Assembly (NCBI GenBank): GCA_009377385.1
Contig: WHUD01000035.1
Coordinates: forward strand, 1 to 35,182
Reading direction: 5' to 3'
Length of the DNA: 35,182 bases
Source of the DNA: Actinophytocola sp.
GTDB lineage: Bacteria > Actinomycetota > Actinomycetes > Mycobacteriales > Pseudonocardiaceae
The notes beneath the pieces were generated by a model. It was not told where the DNA came from. It saw only the letters and a list, made by a program, of their open reading frames with translations, and searched no databases. Position numbers and translations under genes: made by a program. How positions within the stretch are numbered: position 1 is the first letter of the stretch; every line of letters starts with the position of its first letter. This document shows positions 16,129-25,549 of this stretch, one piece after another.

Positions 16129-18501
16129 GTGGCAGCCAGCACGCACAGCCAGGACAGGCGAGCGAGACGCAGCGCGCCTTCCTCAGCGCAGGCCGACGAT
16201 CCTGCCGAAACGCTGGTTTCCGACGGTCTGCGGCTGATGTTCGGTGCGCCCGAACTCGCGTTGGTGTTCGGGGAGCGGGCGGCGGCGCTCGCCGAGGCGT
16301 CTGGCTCGGAGCGAATCTGGGCGTACGCTGAGGGATTGTCGGTGTCGGCGCGGGTCAGGCTTGGCTACCGCGCCGAGGTCGTCAACCGGGCGGTCGTGGT
16401 GCTGCGCACTGCGGAGGTTGACGGGCACGCCGACCTCGCCGCGCAGATGCGCACCGAACTCGCGTTGTGTGCGCGCAGCGTCGGCGTCCCGTTGACCGGG
16501 CTCGCCGCGTTGCGGCCGGTGCTCGCCGATGAACACGCCCAGCCGGTGTGCCGGATCGGTGCGTTGCTGCAGTTCGTGGGCTGCATGGCCTCCATCGGGC
16601 GCAGGGGCGTGCTCGACAGAGCGTTGGAGGAGGCCGACAAGCTGGCGGAGTCCGACCCGGGGATCGGGGACGCCGACCGGGTCAGCATGCGCGCGCTGGT
16701 GCAGGCGCGTACAGCGGCGCACCTGCGTCGGCACGGTGACATCTCGGCGTCGATCGACGCGGCGCGCAAAGGACTCGACATGGTCGAAGCCAGCGACGAC
16801 GTCCTCGTCGACGGTACCCAGATGCGGGCACGGCTCACGCTGGAGCTGGTATGCGCGTTGCTGGATCAGGGCTCGCGCGGGGATGCCGATGCCCTCGCGC
16901 AACCGCTGTTCGCCGCATCGGCGCGGGCGGCGTCCATCGCGCCGCTCGCCTGGATGCGGCTGGCCATCGCGACCAGGGTGTACCTGGCGTCCGCCGCCCC
17001 CGAGATGGCGGGCATGCTCATCCGCGACGCGCTGCACCACACTCGGCGGCACGAACTGCTCGCGCTCAGCTCGCGGCTGCTGCTGGAGCTCTCCCACATC
17101 GAGGAGCAGCTCGGCAGGCCGACGGAAGCGCTGGCGTGCCTGCGGGAGGCGCGGGTGTTCGAGCACAGCTACGGCAGGCTGCGGCGGCAGGCGCTCGGTT
17201 TGCTCACCGGCGAGTTCGGCAGGGGAGAGCAGCCCGCCGCCGACTTCAACCGCGCGCTCGCCGAGCACGAGGAGCGCGTCGCGCAGCAGCGCAAGAGCCA
17301 GCCATCCGGAAAGCGCAGGCGGGTGGAGCCGTCGACAGAGGCCACGCAGATGATGCCAGCGATAACCGCCGACATGCCCCCGCCGCGCAGCGAGCCCGCG
17401 TGGTCCGACACCGCGCCGCACGAGCATGCGTTGCCGGAGCCCGCGTCGTGGGAGCCTGCGCTGTCCGAACCCGCTGCGGCCGCTGCGGAGTACCCCGCGC
17501 CCGCTGCGCACGAGTCCGCGCACACCGCGCCTGCCGCACCCGAGCCCGCTGCGGCACCGCCATCGACCGCAGCGTGGGAGACCGTCGAACAGCCTGCCGT
17601 GTCGTGGGCGACGACCAAGGACTCCGTGCCCGAGGTGGCGGAAGCAGGAGCCCGGCACCAGGCCGAGGGCATGCCGTCGGCGCGTTCGGTGCTTGATCGT
17701 CTCGGCGTCTCGATCGGGTCCGGTGGCAGGCGACGCGCGTCCGAAGACGAGCCGGAGCGGCGTGGGCGGCATGAACAGTCCGACGAGGTGGCGAGCACGG
17801 ACTGGACCGAGCGAACGACCAGGACGTCCTGGGGCGAGCAGCCGAGCCAGACGTCCTGGGGCGAGCAGCGCGATGAGCCGACGACGCATCGGTCGCGGCC
17901 GCCGATGCCATGGGAACAGCCCGCGCCGGAGGAGCAGCCCCCGAGCCCGTCGTGGACCGAACGTTCGGAGGAGCAGCGGCAGCCCGAAGCACCGCGCGCG
18001 GAGCCGCCCGCACGTCCGACGTGGGCCGCGCAACCCGCCCATGCGGAGTGGTCCTGGCGTCCCGACCCGCAGCCGGAACGACAGCCGGAGCCCGAGCCCG
18101 CGCCGGAGGCGGAGATGCCGTACGCCGCCCCGCCCAACGTCGACGCCACGTCGCCGTCCGCTCCGCAGGAGGTCGAGCAGGAGGCGTCGCCCCGCCCGCA
18201 CGCAGAGGCCGCGCCGGAAGCGGACACCGCGCCGGAAGCGGACACCGCGCCGGAGCCCGAGAGCGCGCCGGAGGCCGAGCCTGAGCCGCAGCCGGTGAGG
18301 GAACTCGACAGCGTGCTGGCCGTGTTCAGTAGCTGGGCCAACGGCGACGACGACAACTCACCGGTGACACCACGAGTACGCAGCAGGCGCTGGCAGCGCA
18401 CCGAGACCAGCGGGTCGGCCACCGGGCGTGGCGGCGCCAACGGCCATGCCGTCAACGGCGACAGCCCGTTGCGCGGCAAGCACGGCGGAGGCCCGATCTG
18501 A
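16129..18501 (+). CDS. TPR-like protein with a long disordered Pro/Ala/Glu tail
   Basis: 790 aa from a GTG at 16129, GGAGGG just upstream. Residues ~20-380 are almost all helical and Ala/Leu/Arg-rich, in the manner of tetratricopeptide repeats (GERAAALAEASGSERIWAYA, RALEEADKLAESDPGIGDAD, LREARVFEHSYGRLRRQA). Residues ~400-725 are low complexity, with P-E-A runs, repeated TSWGEQ and SWTER words and an A-P-E-A-D-T repeat. A short, probably conserved end (ELDSVLAVFSSWANGDDDN, ~726-744) precedes a Gly/Arg-rich tip. No signal peptide or membrane segment. It sits between ettA and gdh, which are neighbours in M. tuberculosis, so it is a lineage-specific insertion. Function unknown; a scaffold role is plausible. 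Confidence 0.75.
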   Translation: MAASTHSQDRRARRSAPSSAQADDPAETLVSDGLRLMFGAPELALVFGERAAALAEASGSERIWAYAEGLSVSARVRLGYRAEVVNRAVVVLRTAEVDGHADLAAQMRTELALCARSVGVPLTGLAALRPVLADEHAQPVCRIGALLQFVGCMASIGRRGVLDRALEEADKLAESDPGIGDADRVSMRALVQARTAAHLRRHGDISASIDAARKGLDMVEASDDVLVDGTQMRARLTLELVCALLDQGSRGDADALAQPLFAASARAASIAPLAWMRLAIATRVYLASAAPEMAGMLIRDALHHTRRHELLALSSRLLLELSHIEEQLGRPTEALACLREARVFEHSYGRLRRQALGLLTGEFGRGEQPAADFNRALAEHEERVAQQRKSQPSGKRRRVEPSTEATQMMPAITADMPPPRSEPAWSDTAPHEHALPEPASWEPALSEPAAAAAEYPAPAAHESAHTAPAAPEPAAAPPSTAAWETVEQPAVSWATTKDSVPEVAEAGARHQAEGMPSARSVLDRLGVSIGSGGRRRASEDEPERRGRHEQSDEVASTDWTERTTRTSWGEQPSQTSWGEQRDEPTTHRSRPPMPWEQPAPEEQPPSPSWTERSEEQRQPEAPRAEPPARPTWAAQPAHAEWSWRPDPQPERQPEPEPAPEAEMPYAAPPNVDATSPSAPQEVEQEASPRPHAEAAPEADTAPEADTAPEPESAPEAEPEPQPVRELDSVLAVFSSWANGDDDNSPVTPRVRSRRWQRTETSGSATGRGGANGHAVNGDSPLRGKHGGGPI
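18211..18264 (+). repeat. 18-bp in-frame tandem repeat in the disordered tail
   Basis: Two perfect copies of an 18-bp unit (18211-18228, 18229-18246) encoding APEADT, then a diverged third. Likely length-variable by slippage without breaking the frame. Confidence 0.7.
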
Positions 18502-18510
18502 GCGCCCTCG

Positions 18511-18536
18511 GGGTCACCGCACGGCTCCGGTGACCC
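18511..18536 (+). terminator. Hairpin terminator without a U-tract
   Basis: GGGTCACCG (18511-18519) and CGGTGACCC (18528-18536) form a perfect 9-bp stem with an 8-nt loop, 10 nt after the upstream stop. Actinobacterial terminators often lack a U-run. Confidence 0.6.
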
Positions 18537-18610
18537 GTGCGGTCAGGAGCCAGACGCAGCGCGGACGCCGTGCCGTCCAGGGGTCAGATGCCTGCGGCCA
18601 GGGGCCGGCC

Positions 18611-18646
18611 GCAGGAACCCCGCAGCATGCAGGAACCCCGCAGCAT
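18611..18646 (+). repeat. Perfect 18-bp tandem duplication
   Basis: GCAGGAACCCCGCAGCAT occurs twice back to back (18611-18628 and 18629-18646). Non-coding; looks like a recent slippage duplication. Confidence 0.85.
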
Positions 18647-18883
18647 AGCGTGTCGCTGGGAGACGTCGCGCTGCCTCCGGGGAGGACACTGGCGAGGCGA
18701 CGGAGCTAGGGTGTGTGGCGTCGATCGCAGCGTCGCGGTCCGCTCCTGGCGAGCAGCAGCGCGCGTGCGAAACGGCAGTCGGAGTAGCGGCGCACGAGCG
18801 TGCGGAATGAATGGGGATGCCGCCGGATGCTCGACGTCGCTGGCGGCGAGCGTCGAGCGGAACGGGGCAGGATGGGAGTCGGC

Positions 18884-21800
18884 ATGACCACAGTGGGTAG
18901 TTCGGAACGGGTCGCCGGTGGCCACGTGGAGACCCCGTCGCTCGAGCAGCAACGCGACGCCCTCGTGGAGCGGGCTGCGTCGGTGGCGTCCGACATCGCC
19001 GACCTGATCCGCCTCTACTACCGCCACGTCCCGCCGGAGGACATCGTTGGCACCGACCCCGCTGACCTCGTTGGTGCGGTGCGCGCCCACAAGCGGCTCG
19101 CGGAGCAACGCACACCCGGCTCGCCCGCCGTGTGGATCGGCAAGCCCGACGCGCAGGAGAACGGCTGGTCCAGCGACGGCACCGTGGTCCAGATCGTCAC
19201 CGACGACATGCCGTTCCTCGTCGACAGCGTCGCGGCCAAGTTCGCCCGCTCCGGCATCGACGTGCAGCGCATCGTGCACCCCATCGTCGTCGTCAGCCGC
19301 GACGTCACCGGCTCACTGCGGGAGCTGCACCCCACCGCCGACGCCGCCGAACCGCCAGAGGGGGCGGCGACCGAGTCGTGGATCCTGCTCGAACTGGACC
19401 GGATGACCGACGCCGAGCGCGCGCTGGAGATGGAGAACCGGCTGCACGCCGTGATCAACGACGTCCGCGAGGTCGTCGAGGATACCGAGCGGATGTCGGC
19501 GACCGCGCTGGACATCGCCGAGCAGCTGAAGACGTCGCCGCCGAACCTGTCGTCGTCCGAGGTCGCCGACGGCGAGGCGCTGCTGCGCTGGCTCGTGCGG
19601 GGGCACTTCACGTTCCTCGGCTACCGGCGCTACGAGGTCATCACCGAGGACGTCGCCGAGACTTCCGCGGCCGCGCAGGGGGAACAGCACCCCGCGCTGC
19701 GCGCGGTGCTGGCGTCGGGGCTCGGCGTACTGCGGCAGGACAGCCTCGCCGCCCGCGACCTCACCAAGGGCCCGGACATGGCCGAGACGGCGCTGGCGCC
19801 CACCCTGCTGGTGCTGACCCCGGCGAGCGCGCCGTCCACAGTGCACCGCCCGGTGCACCCGTACTACATCGGCGTCAAGACCTTCGACGACGACGGGAAC
19901 GTGGTCGGTGAGCACCGCTTCCTCGGGATGTTCACCACCTCGGCGCTGCACGAGGACGTGCTCGACATCCCGGTGATCGAGCGCAAGGTCCGGGACGTCA
20001 TCCACCGTGCCGGGTTCCCGATCGGGTCGCACTCCGGCCAGGGGATGCTGGAGGTGCTGCAGAGCTGGCCGCGCGCCGAGCTGTTCTCCACCGACCCCGA
20101 CTCGCTGTACGCCACCGTCACCGGCGCGATCGCGCTCGCCGACCGGCGCAGGCTCCGGGCGTTCCTGCGCCGTGACCCGTACGGCCGGTTCTACTCCTGC
20201 GTGGTGTTCGTCCCGCGCGACCGGTACTCCACGCAGACCCGGCAGGCGATGCAGGAGGTGCTGCGCACTGAGTTGGACGCGGACATCGTGGAGTTCGCCG
20301 TCCGGCTGGGGGAGACGCTGTTCGCGCAGGTGCACTTCACAGTGCACACTCAACCGGAACGGATGATCGAGCCGGACGCGCTGCGGCTGCAGGAGCTGCT
20401 CAATGACGCCGTGCGCGGCTGGGACGACCGGCTCATCGAGGCGATCCACGCCGAGCGGGTGGCAGTCGGCGACGACGGCCACCGCGACGAGACCGCGTAT
20501 CAGCTCGGCCAGCGGCTCGCGAGCGCGGTGCCCGAGGCGTACAAGGAAGACTTCGACGCCGCAACCGGGCTGGCTGACCTTCGTACTGTCGAGTCGCTGT
20601 CCAGCGAGGACGATGTCGCGATGTCGTTCTACGTGCCGGACGAGAAGCACACCGACCGGCGCCGGTTCAAGCTGTACCTGCTCGGTGAGGGCGTCACGCT
20701 GTCATCGCTGCTGCCGATGCTGCAGAAGATGGACGTCGTGGTCGTCGACCAGCGGCCGTACGAGATCAGCCTCGCCGACGGCGCGCGCGGCTGGATCTAC
20801 GACTTCGGGCTGCGGGTCGATCCCACGGTGCTTGAGCGGTTCGACGACGAGACGGCGCTGCTTGAGGTGCGGGAGCGCTTCCAGGACGCCTTCCGCGCGA
20901 TGTGGGAGGGCAACGCCGAGGTCGACGGCTTCAACGGACTGGTGCTGCGCGCGGGTCTGACCTGGCGACAGGCCGCCGTGCTGCGGGCGTACTCGCGCTA
21001 CCTGCGCCAGGCCGGCACGCCGTACTCGCAGGAGTACATCGAGGACGCCGTGCTGGCGAACTCGGCGATCGCGGCGGCGCTTGTGCGGCTGTTCGAGGCG
21101 AAATTCGACGTAGACGTGCCCGACGAGGGCCGCGCCGACCGGGTCGACGGCATCGTTTCCGAGATCAGCACCGTGATCGACGCCGTGGTCAGCCTCGACG
21201 AGGACCGCATCCTGCGCAGCCTGCTCGCGGTGATCACCGCGACGCTACGCACCAACTACTACGTCACCGACGAGCACGGGCAGCCGAGGGCGTACCTCTC
21301 GATCAAGCTGGAGCCGGAGGCGGTGCTTGACCTGCCGGAGCCGAGGCCGAGGTTCGAGATCTTCGTCTACTCCGCAAGGGTGGAAGGCGTGCACCTGCGG
21401 TTCGGGCTTGTCGCGCGCGGTGGGCTGCGCTGGTCGGACCGCAGGGAGGACTTCCGCACCGAGGTGCTCGGTCTTGTCAAGGCGCAGGCGGTGAAGAACG
21501 CCGTGATCGTGCCGGTCGGCGCGAAGGGCGGTTTCGTCGTCAAGCGCCCGCCCGCGCCAACGGGGGACCCCGGCGCCGACAGGGAAGCGCGGCAGGCCGA
21601 GGGCGTCGCCTGCTACCGGATGTTCATCTCCGGCCTGCTCGATCTCACCGACGACCGCAAGGAAGGCGTCACGGTGCCTGCGCCGTCCGTTGTGCGCTAC
21701 GACGGCGACGACAGCTACCTCGTCGTGGCCGCCGACAAGGGCACGGCGACCTTCTCCGACATCGCCAACGACGTCTCGGCCAGCTACGGCTTCTGGCTCG

Positions 21801-23857
21801 GTGACGCCTTCGCCTCCGGTGGTTCGGTCGGCTACGACCACAAGGCCATGGGCATCACCGCCAAGGGCGCGTGGGAGTCGGTCAAGCGGCACTTCCGCGA
21901 ACTGGGCGTCGACACCCAGCGGCAGGACTTCACCGTTGTCGGCATCGGAGACATGGCTGGCGACGTCTTCGGCAACGGAATGCTGCTGTCCGAGCACATC
22001 CGCCTGGTCGCGGCGTTCAACCACCTGCACATCTTTCTCGACCCTGACCCTAGGGACACTGCCGCGGCTTTCCTGGAGCGCACGCGGATGTTCGCACTGC
22101 CCCGGTCGTCCTGGGAGGACTACGACACGTCGTTGATCAGCGAGGGCGGCGGGGTGTATTCCCGCAGTGCGAAGTCCGTGCCGATCACTCCGCAGGTGCG
22201 TGAGGCGCTCGGCATCGCGGACGGCGTCACCAAGCTGACGCCGAACGAGTTGATCCGCGCGATCCTGCTCGCCCCGGTCGACCTGCTGTGGAACGGCGGC
22301 ATCGGCACCTACGTCAAGGCGTCAACCGAGAGCCACGCCGATGCCGACGACAAGACCAACGACCCGCTGCGCGTCAACGGCAAGGACCTGCGGGTCAAGG
22401 TCGTTGGCGAGGGCGGCAACCTCGGGCTGACCGAACGCGGCAGGATCGAGTTCGCCCACAACGACGGCAAGATCAACACAGATGCGCTGGACAACTCCGC
22501 CGGGGTCGACTGCTCCGACCACGAGGTGAACATCAAGATCCTGCTTGAGCAGCTCATCGACGAGGGGCACCTCGACGGCGGGAACCGGGTGCCGCTGCTT
22601 GAGTCGATGACCGACGAGGTCGCCGAGCTGGTGCTGGCCAACAACTACCGGCAGAACGCCGTGCTCGGCATCTCGCGGACGCACGCCCCCGCGATGGCCT
22701 CGGTGCACCAGCGGCAGGTGTCCTACCTGGAGACCAAAGCAGCGCTGGACAGGGAGCTGGAGGCGCTGCCGAGCAACGAGGAGTTCAAGGAACTGGACAA
22801 GGCGGGGCAGGGGCTGTCCTCGCCGGAGCTGGCGACGCTGCTCGCGCATGTCAAACTCGACCTCAAGGACGAGCTGCTCGACAGCGACCTGCCCGACCAG
22901 GAAGTCTTCCTGCGCATCCTGCCGGCCTACTTCCCGTCGGCGCTACGCGACCAGTTCCACCCGCAGATCCTCATGCACCCGCTGAACCGGCAGATCGTCA
23001 CCACCCAGGTGGTCAACGAAGTCGTCGGCGGGGGCGGGCTGAGCTACGCATACCGGCTGAACGAGGAGCTCAACGCCACCGCGACCGATGCGGTCCGCGC
23101 CTTCGCCGTTGCCACCAGGGTGTTCGACCTGCAGGCCATCTGGCGGCAGGTCGACGCGCTCGGCACCGACGTCGCCACCGAGGACGCTGACGCCGTTGTG
23201 CTGGAAACCCGCAGGCTGCTGGACAGGGCATCGCGGTGGTGGCTGACCAACCGTCCGCAGCCGCTCGCCGTCGGCGCGGAGATCAACCGGTTCGCCGGCA
23301 TGGTCTCGGAGCTGATGCCCAGGGTGGCAGGCTTCCTACGGGGTGCGCAGGCCGAGACGGTCGACATCAAGCGCGCTGAACTCGCCGGCAACGGCCTGCC
23401 GCCTGATCTTGCCGATCGGATGGGGGTGCTGCTGCACACCTACGGGCTGCTCGACGTCATCGAGGTGGCCGAGCTTGCCGAGCACGAGGTGGGGCTGAGC
23501 AAGGAACGCAGCCCGCACGAGACCGCCGAGCTGTACTACGCGCTGTCCGCACACCTCGGCATCGACGCGATGTTGACGTCGGTGAGCGCGCTGGAGCGCG
23601 GCAACCGATGGCACGCGCTGGCACGGCTGGCGCTGCGTGACGACATCTACCAGTCGCTGCGGATGATCACGCTGGACGCGCTGCGCCACTGCGATCCGGA
23701 CGACCAGGTCGACGACAAGATCGCCGAGTGGGAGACGGTCAACGCCTCCCGGCTGGCCAGGGCCCGCGTCACGCTCGACGAGATCCACCGTTCCGGTCGC
23801 CTTGACCTGGCGACGCTGTCCGTTGCGGCGCGGGAGGTACGGAGCATGGCCCGGTGA
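18884..23857 (+). CDS. gdh: Large NAD-dependent glutamate dehydrogenase
   Basis: 1657 aa from the ATG at 18884 (MTTVGSSERV), with GGGAG 5 nt upstream; upstream in-frame starts lack this. The size is typical of the 180-kDa L-GDH class (Rv2476c type). It converts glutamate + NAD to 2-oxoglutarate + ammonium. N-terminal ~700 residues are the regulatory ACT-like part. The catalytic core has GGLRWSDRREDFRTEVLGL, then KAQAVKNAVIVPVGAKGGF with the active-site Lys, and the NAD-domain phrase VVGIGDMAGDVFGNGML. The long helical C-terminal part is complete. In mycobacteria this enzyme is inhibited by GarA (family knowledge). Its stop codon lies in a repeat hairpin. Confidence 0.96.
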   Translation: MTTVGSSERVAGGHVETPSLEQQRDALVERAASVASDIADLIRLYYRHVPPEDIVGTDPADLVGAVRAHKRLAEQRTPGSPAVWIGKPDAQENGWSSDGTVVQIVTDDMPFLVDSVAAKFARSGIDVQRIVHPIVVVSRDVTGSLRELHPTADAAEPPEGAATESWILLELDRMTDAERALEMENRLHAVINDVREVVEDTERMSATALDIAEQLKTSPPNLSSSEVADGEALLRWLVRGHFTFLGYRRYEVITEDVAETSAAAQGEQHPALRAVLASGLGVLRQDSLAARDLTKGPDMAETALAPTLLVLTPASAPSTVHRPVHPYYIGVKTFDDDGNVVGEHRFLGMFTTSALHEDVLDIPVIERKVRDVIHRAGFPIGSHSGQGMLEVLQSWPRAELFSTDPDSLYATVTGAIALADRRRLRAFLRRDPYGRFYSCVVFVPRDRYSTQTRQAMQEVLRTELDADIVEFAVRLGETLFAQVHFTVHTQPERMIEPDALRLQELLNDAVRGWDDRLIEAIHAERVAVGDDGHRDETAYQLGQRLASAVPEAYKEDFDAATGLADLRTVESLSSEDDVAMSFYVPDEKHTDRRRFKLYLLGEGVTLSSLLPMLQKMDVVVVDQRPYEISLADGARGWIYDFGLRVDPTVLERFDDETALLEVRERFQDAFRAMWEGNAEVDGFNGLVLRAGLTWRQAAVLRAYSRYLRQAGTPYSQEYIEDAVLANSAIAAALVRLFEAKFDVDVPDEGRADRVDGIVSEISTVIDAVVSLDEDRILRSLLAVITATLRTNYYVTDEHGQPRAYLSIKLEPEAVLDLPEPRPRFEIFVYSARVEGVHLRFGLVARGGLRWSDRREDFRTEVLGLVKAQAVKNAVIVPVGAKGGFVVKRPPAPTGDPGADREARQAEGVACYRMFISGLLDLTDDRKEGVTVPAPSVVRYDGDDSYLVVAADKGTATFSDIANDVSASYGFWLGDAFASGGSVGYDHKAMGITAKGAWESVKRHFRELGVDTQRQDFTVVGIGDMAGDVFGNGMLLSEHIRLVAAFNHLHIFLDPDPRDTAAAFLERTRMFALPRSSWEDYDTSLISEGGGVYSRSAKSVPITPQVREALGIADGVTKLTPNELIRAILLAPVDLLWNGGIGTYVKASTESHADADDKTNDPLRVNGKDLRVKVVGEGGNLGLTERGRIEFAHNDGKINTDALDNSAGVDCSDHEVNIKILLEQLIDEGHLDGGNRVPLLESMTDEVAELVLANNYRQNAVLGISRTHAPAMASVHQRQVSYLETKAALDRELEALPSNEEFKELDKAGQGLSSPELATLLAHVKLDLKDELLDSDLPDQEVFLRILPAYFPSALRDQFHPQILMHPLNRQIVTTQVVNEVVGGGGLSYAYRLNEELNATATDAVRAFAVATRVFDLQAIWRQVDALGTDVATEDADAVVLETRRLLDRASRWWLTNRPQPLAVGAEINRFAGMVSELMPRVAGFLRGAQAETVDIKRAELAGNGLPPDLADRMGVLLHTYGLLDVIEVAELAEHEVGLSKERSPHETAELYYALSAHLGIDAMLTSVSALERGNRWHALARLALRDDIYQSLRMITLDALRHCDPDDQVDDKIAEWETVNASRLARARVTLDEIHRSGRLDLATLSVAAREVRSMAR

Positions 23858-23930
23858 ATGACGCCTTCCCCGCGGTGGGTGCGGCGAAAGCGTCATTCAC
23901 GTCACCAGGCACACCCAAGGCGTCATTCGC
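23854..23930. repeat. Inverted/direct GCGTCATTC repeat overlapping the gdh stop codon
   Basis: GTGAATGACGC (23854-23864) and GCGTCATTCAC (23890-23900) are perfect 11-bp inverted arms; the gdh TGA is inside the left arm. A third GCGTCATTC copy lies at 23920-23928, in a similar AAGG context. It could serve as the gdh terminator. I recall comparable GAATGACGCC elements dispersed between genes in Pseudonocardiaceae; that is memory, not a search. Confidence 0.7.
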
Positions 23931-23944
23931 CGCATCGCGCTGCG

Positions 23945-23958
23945 TACCGTAGAGACCG
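23945..23958 (+). promoter_or_regulatory. Candidate leaderless promoter of the Rv2474c-like gene
   Basis: TACCGT (23945-23950) lies 7 nt before the GTG at 23958. No Shine-Dalgarno sequence is present. Confidence 0.45.
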
Positions 23959-24611
23959 TGACAGAACTACGTGTTGCCGACGCAGCCGAGCGGGAGAACC
24001 TCGCCGCGTTCGTCGCCCGCGCCGTGCGTCTCGACGGGCAGGCCGTCGTGCGGCTGCGGCAACGGGAGACTCCTGGCGTGCTCGATGCGTGGACGATGAC
24101 GCCGTTCGACGTCCTCGCGACCAGGGGCGTGCGCGGGGAGATCGAGCCGCGCGACGTTACGGTGTCCGGCAACGAACTGCTCGCCGCGCTGACCGTGGCC
24201 GGTGGTGAGCGGATGGACCCAGGTCCGTCTCGGGACCTGTTGTGGCGCTCCGACCTGCCGATGTCCGGCACGTGGCAGCACGTCGACGATCTGCCGGCGT
24301 CGGTGGTGTCCGAGGTGACCGAGCGGGGTGTCGACGTCGTGCGGGACAACGTCGGTCCGCAGGGCACGCCGCCCGCGTCGCTGCTGGACCAGCCGGTGCT
24401 GACCGTCAGCAGCGACAGCTTCGACCTCAAGGTGCAGCTGCGGTGCCTGTTCGCGTTGTCCGGCATGGGCTTCACCGGCGAGGGTTCCGGGGACGATGCC
24501 GCGGCGGGCGACGTGGTGCGGGTGAGCGCGACCGAATCGTGGCTGCGCATGGACGCCCGCTACGGCGCCGTGCTCCGCCGCAGGCACGCCCTGCTCCCGT
24601 TGGTGTTCTAG
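23958..24611 (+). CDS. Conserved actinobacterial hypothetical protein (Rv2474c-like)
   Basis: 217 aa from the GTG at 23958. Soluble, acidic, mixed alpha/beta, with no signal peptide or membrane segment. Visible blocks: AVVRLRQRETPGVLDAWTM, TPFDVLATRGVRGEI, RDVTVSGNELLAAL, DLPMSGTWQHVDDLPASVV and a C-terminal WLRMDARYGAVLRRR. I recognise it only by likeness and position to the conserved protein that follows gdh in mycobacteria. No catalytic motif is apparent and function is unknown. Confidence 0.8.
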   Translation: MTELRVADAAERENLAAFVARAVRLDGQAVVRLRQRETPGVLDAWTMTPFDVLATRGVRGEIEPRDVTVSGNELLAALTVAGGERMDPGPSRDLLWRSDLPMSGTWQHVDDLPASVVSEVTERGVDVVRDNVGPQGTPPASLLDQPVLTVSSDSFDLKVQLRCLFALSGMGFTGEGSGDDAAAGDVVRVSATESWLRMDARYGAVLRRRHALLPLVF

Positions 24612-24664
24612 CGGCGCAACGTGGGCTGTCGATGAGGTCGGGGTCGTTGCCGCTGGGAGGACGT

Positions 24665-24898
24665 GTGGTTCTCGATCGCATCACCGCACGGTCAGGTGTA
24701 ATGTCGGGAAAGCCCTGCATGCGCGACTTGCGCTTTCCGGTGAAGACGATCGTTCACATGGTTGCTCGTGGCATGTCGATTGACCAGATCCTTGCTGAGC
24801 ATCCTGACCTGGAAGCTGCCGATATCCGCCAGGCGCTTGAGTTCGCCGCCATTTCACTCGAGGCGGAGAGCAGCGTGCCGATTCGGCATGTGGGATGA
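24665..24898 (+). CDS. DUF433 antitoxin-like protein (orphan)
   Basis: 77 aa from a GTG at 24665, GGGAGG 4 nt upstream. It matches the DUF433 pattern closely: LDRITARSGVMSGKPCMRDLRFPV, a short loop, ARGMSIDQILAEHPDL, then EAADIRQALEFAA. DUF433 proteins are helix-turn-helix antitoxins usually followed directly by a PIN-like (DUF5615) toxin gene. No such gene follows; the next ~675 nt hold only fragments. Arg24 (RDLRFPV) replaces the usual Gly in G-T-R-I-P-V. It is probably a leftover antitoxin or a solitary regulator. Confidence 0.8.
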   Translation: MVLDRITARSGVMSGKPCMRDLRFPVKTIVHMVARGMSIDQILAEHPDLEAADIRQALEFAAISLEAESSVPIRHVG

Positions 24899-25250
24899 GC
24901 TGCCCTGACTTGATTTGTGTCCGGCCATCGCGAGCGTGCTGCCGCTTCTATCTGCTCGACGTGAGCTATGGCAGCGTTATCCCACGCCAGAATTGCTCGT
25001 TGCGCCAAGACAGCCAGCATCCACTCCGCTGTCGCTGCGTCGCCGAATGCCTTCTCGCTCGGGACAACCCATGCGCCTGTCCGTAAGCCGTCCGTAGCGA
25101 CGTGCCAGATCGCGACCGCGTCGATGCCGTCGCGATCAAGTCCTCGCACTGCGGCGGCTTGGCCGATCATCCTGCGGCCATCACCCGCACGCAGGGGTGC
25201 GGCGGAAGGCAATGTCATCGCTTCGCCGTCAACGGCCATGACCATCTCCA
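24899..25250 (-). pseudogene. Unrecognised minus-strand reading frame, probably a gene remnant
   Basis: From an ATG at 25250 (MEMVMAVDGEAM) the frame looks protein-like for ~117 residues: RAGDGRRMIGQAAAV, GIDAVAIWHVATDG, GAWVVPSEKAFGD, MLAVLAQRAILAWDN. It then reads on antisense through the DUF433 gene to a stop at 24754. That last part is plainly a shadow, so the original C-terminus seems lost. I do not recognise the family. A short, intact gene overlapping DUF433 convergently is the alternative. Confidence 0.4.
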
Positions 25251-25284
25251 TCGCTCGTCGCTTCCAGTTCCCCCAGCAGTTCCG

Positions 25285-25549
25285 CGAAACGTGACTCCGT
25301 CGTGGTGTTCGCAAACGGCGAGCGGCCGGTGCTGACCGTGGTGATCGAGATCCAGCTCGGACGGGACGGCGACAAGCGTGCTCTCGGCCATGGCCCACGG
25401 CGCCGACCAGCCCAACGGAGAGAAAGTACTGGCTGCGGTGCCCCCCGCTGCGGCGCGTGCGCATCACCGCTTGCGCCGACCTCGACCAGCTCCGGGCGTG
25501 GATCGGCCGCGCCGCGGCCATCGACAGCATCGACGAGCTCTTCGACTGA
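25285..25549 (+). pseudogene. Remnant of a VVEVQLGRD-type actinobacterial protein
   Basis: One frame reads DSVVVFANGERPVLTVVIEIQLGRDGDK (25297-25380), a phrase I associate with a widespread uncharacterised actinobacterial family that normally continues for over 200 residues. Here it passes at once, with a frame change, into LSAMAHGADQPNGEKVLAA, a phrase from the family's later part. A third frame ends in LRAWIGRAAAIDSIDELFD and TGA at 25547. At least one internal deletion and two frame changes are implied. Start and N-terminus are missing. Confidence 0.5.

Larger units (their letters stand above)
18502..18883. other. Intergenic region before gdh
   Basis: 382 nt with no convincing gene. It contains a hairpin after the upstream stop, an 18-bp tandem duplication, and the gdh ribosome-binding site GGGAG (18874-18878). 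Confidence 0.6.

Noticed and set aside
16183..18201. Long minus-strand frame opposite the TPR-like gene
   Set aside because: Arg/Gly-rich antisense shadow typical of GC-rich genes; the plus strand has a ribosome site and a coherent helical protein.
18611..18646. 18-bp tandem repeat as a possible CRISPR seed
   Set aside because: Only two copies with no spacer between them; a simple tandem duplication.
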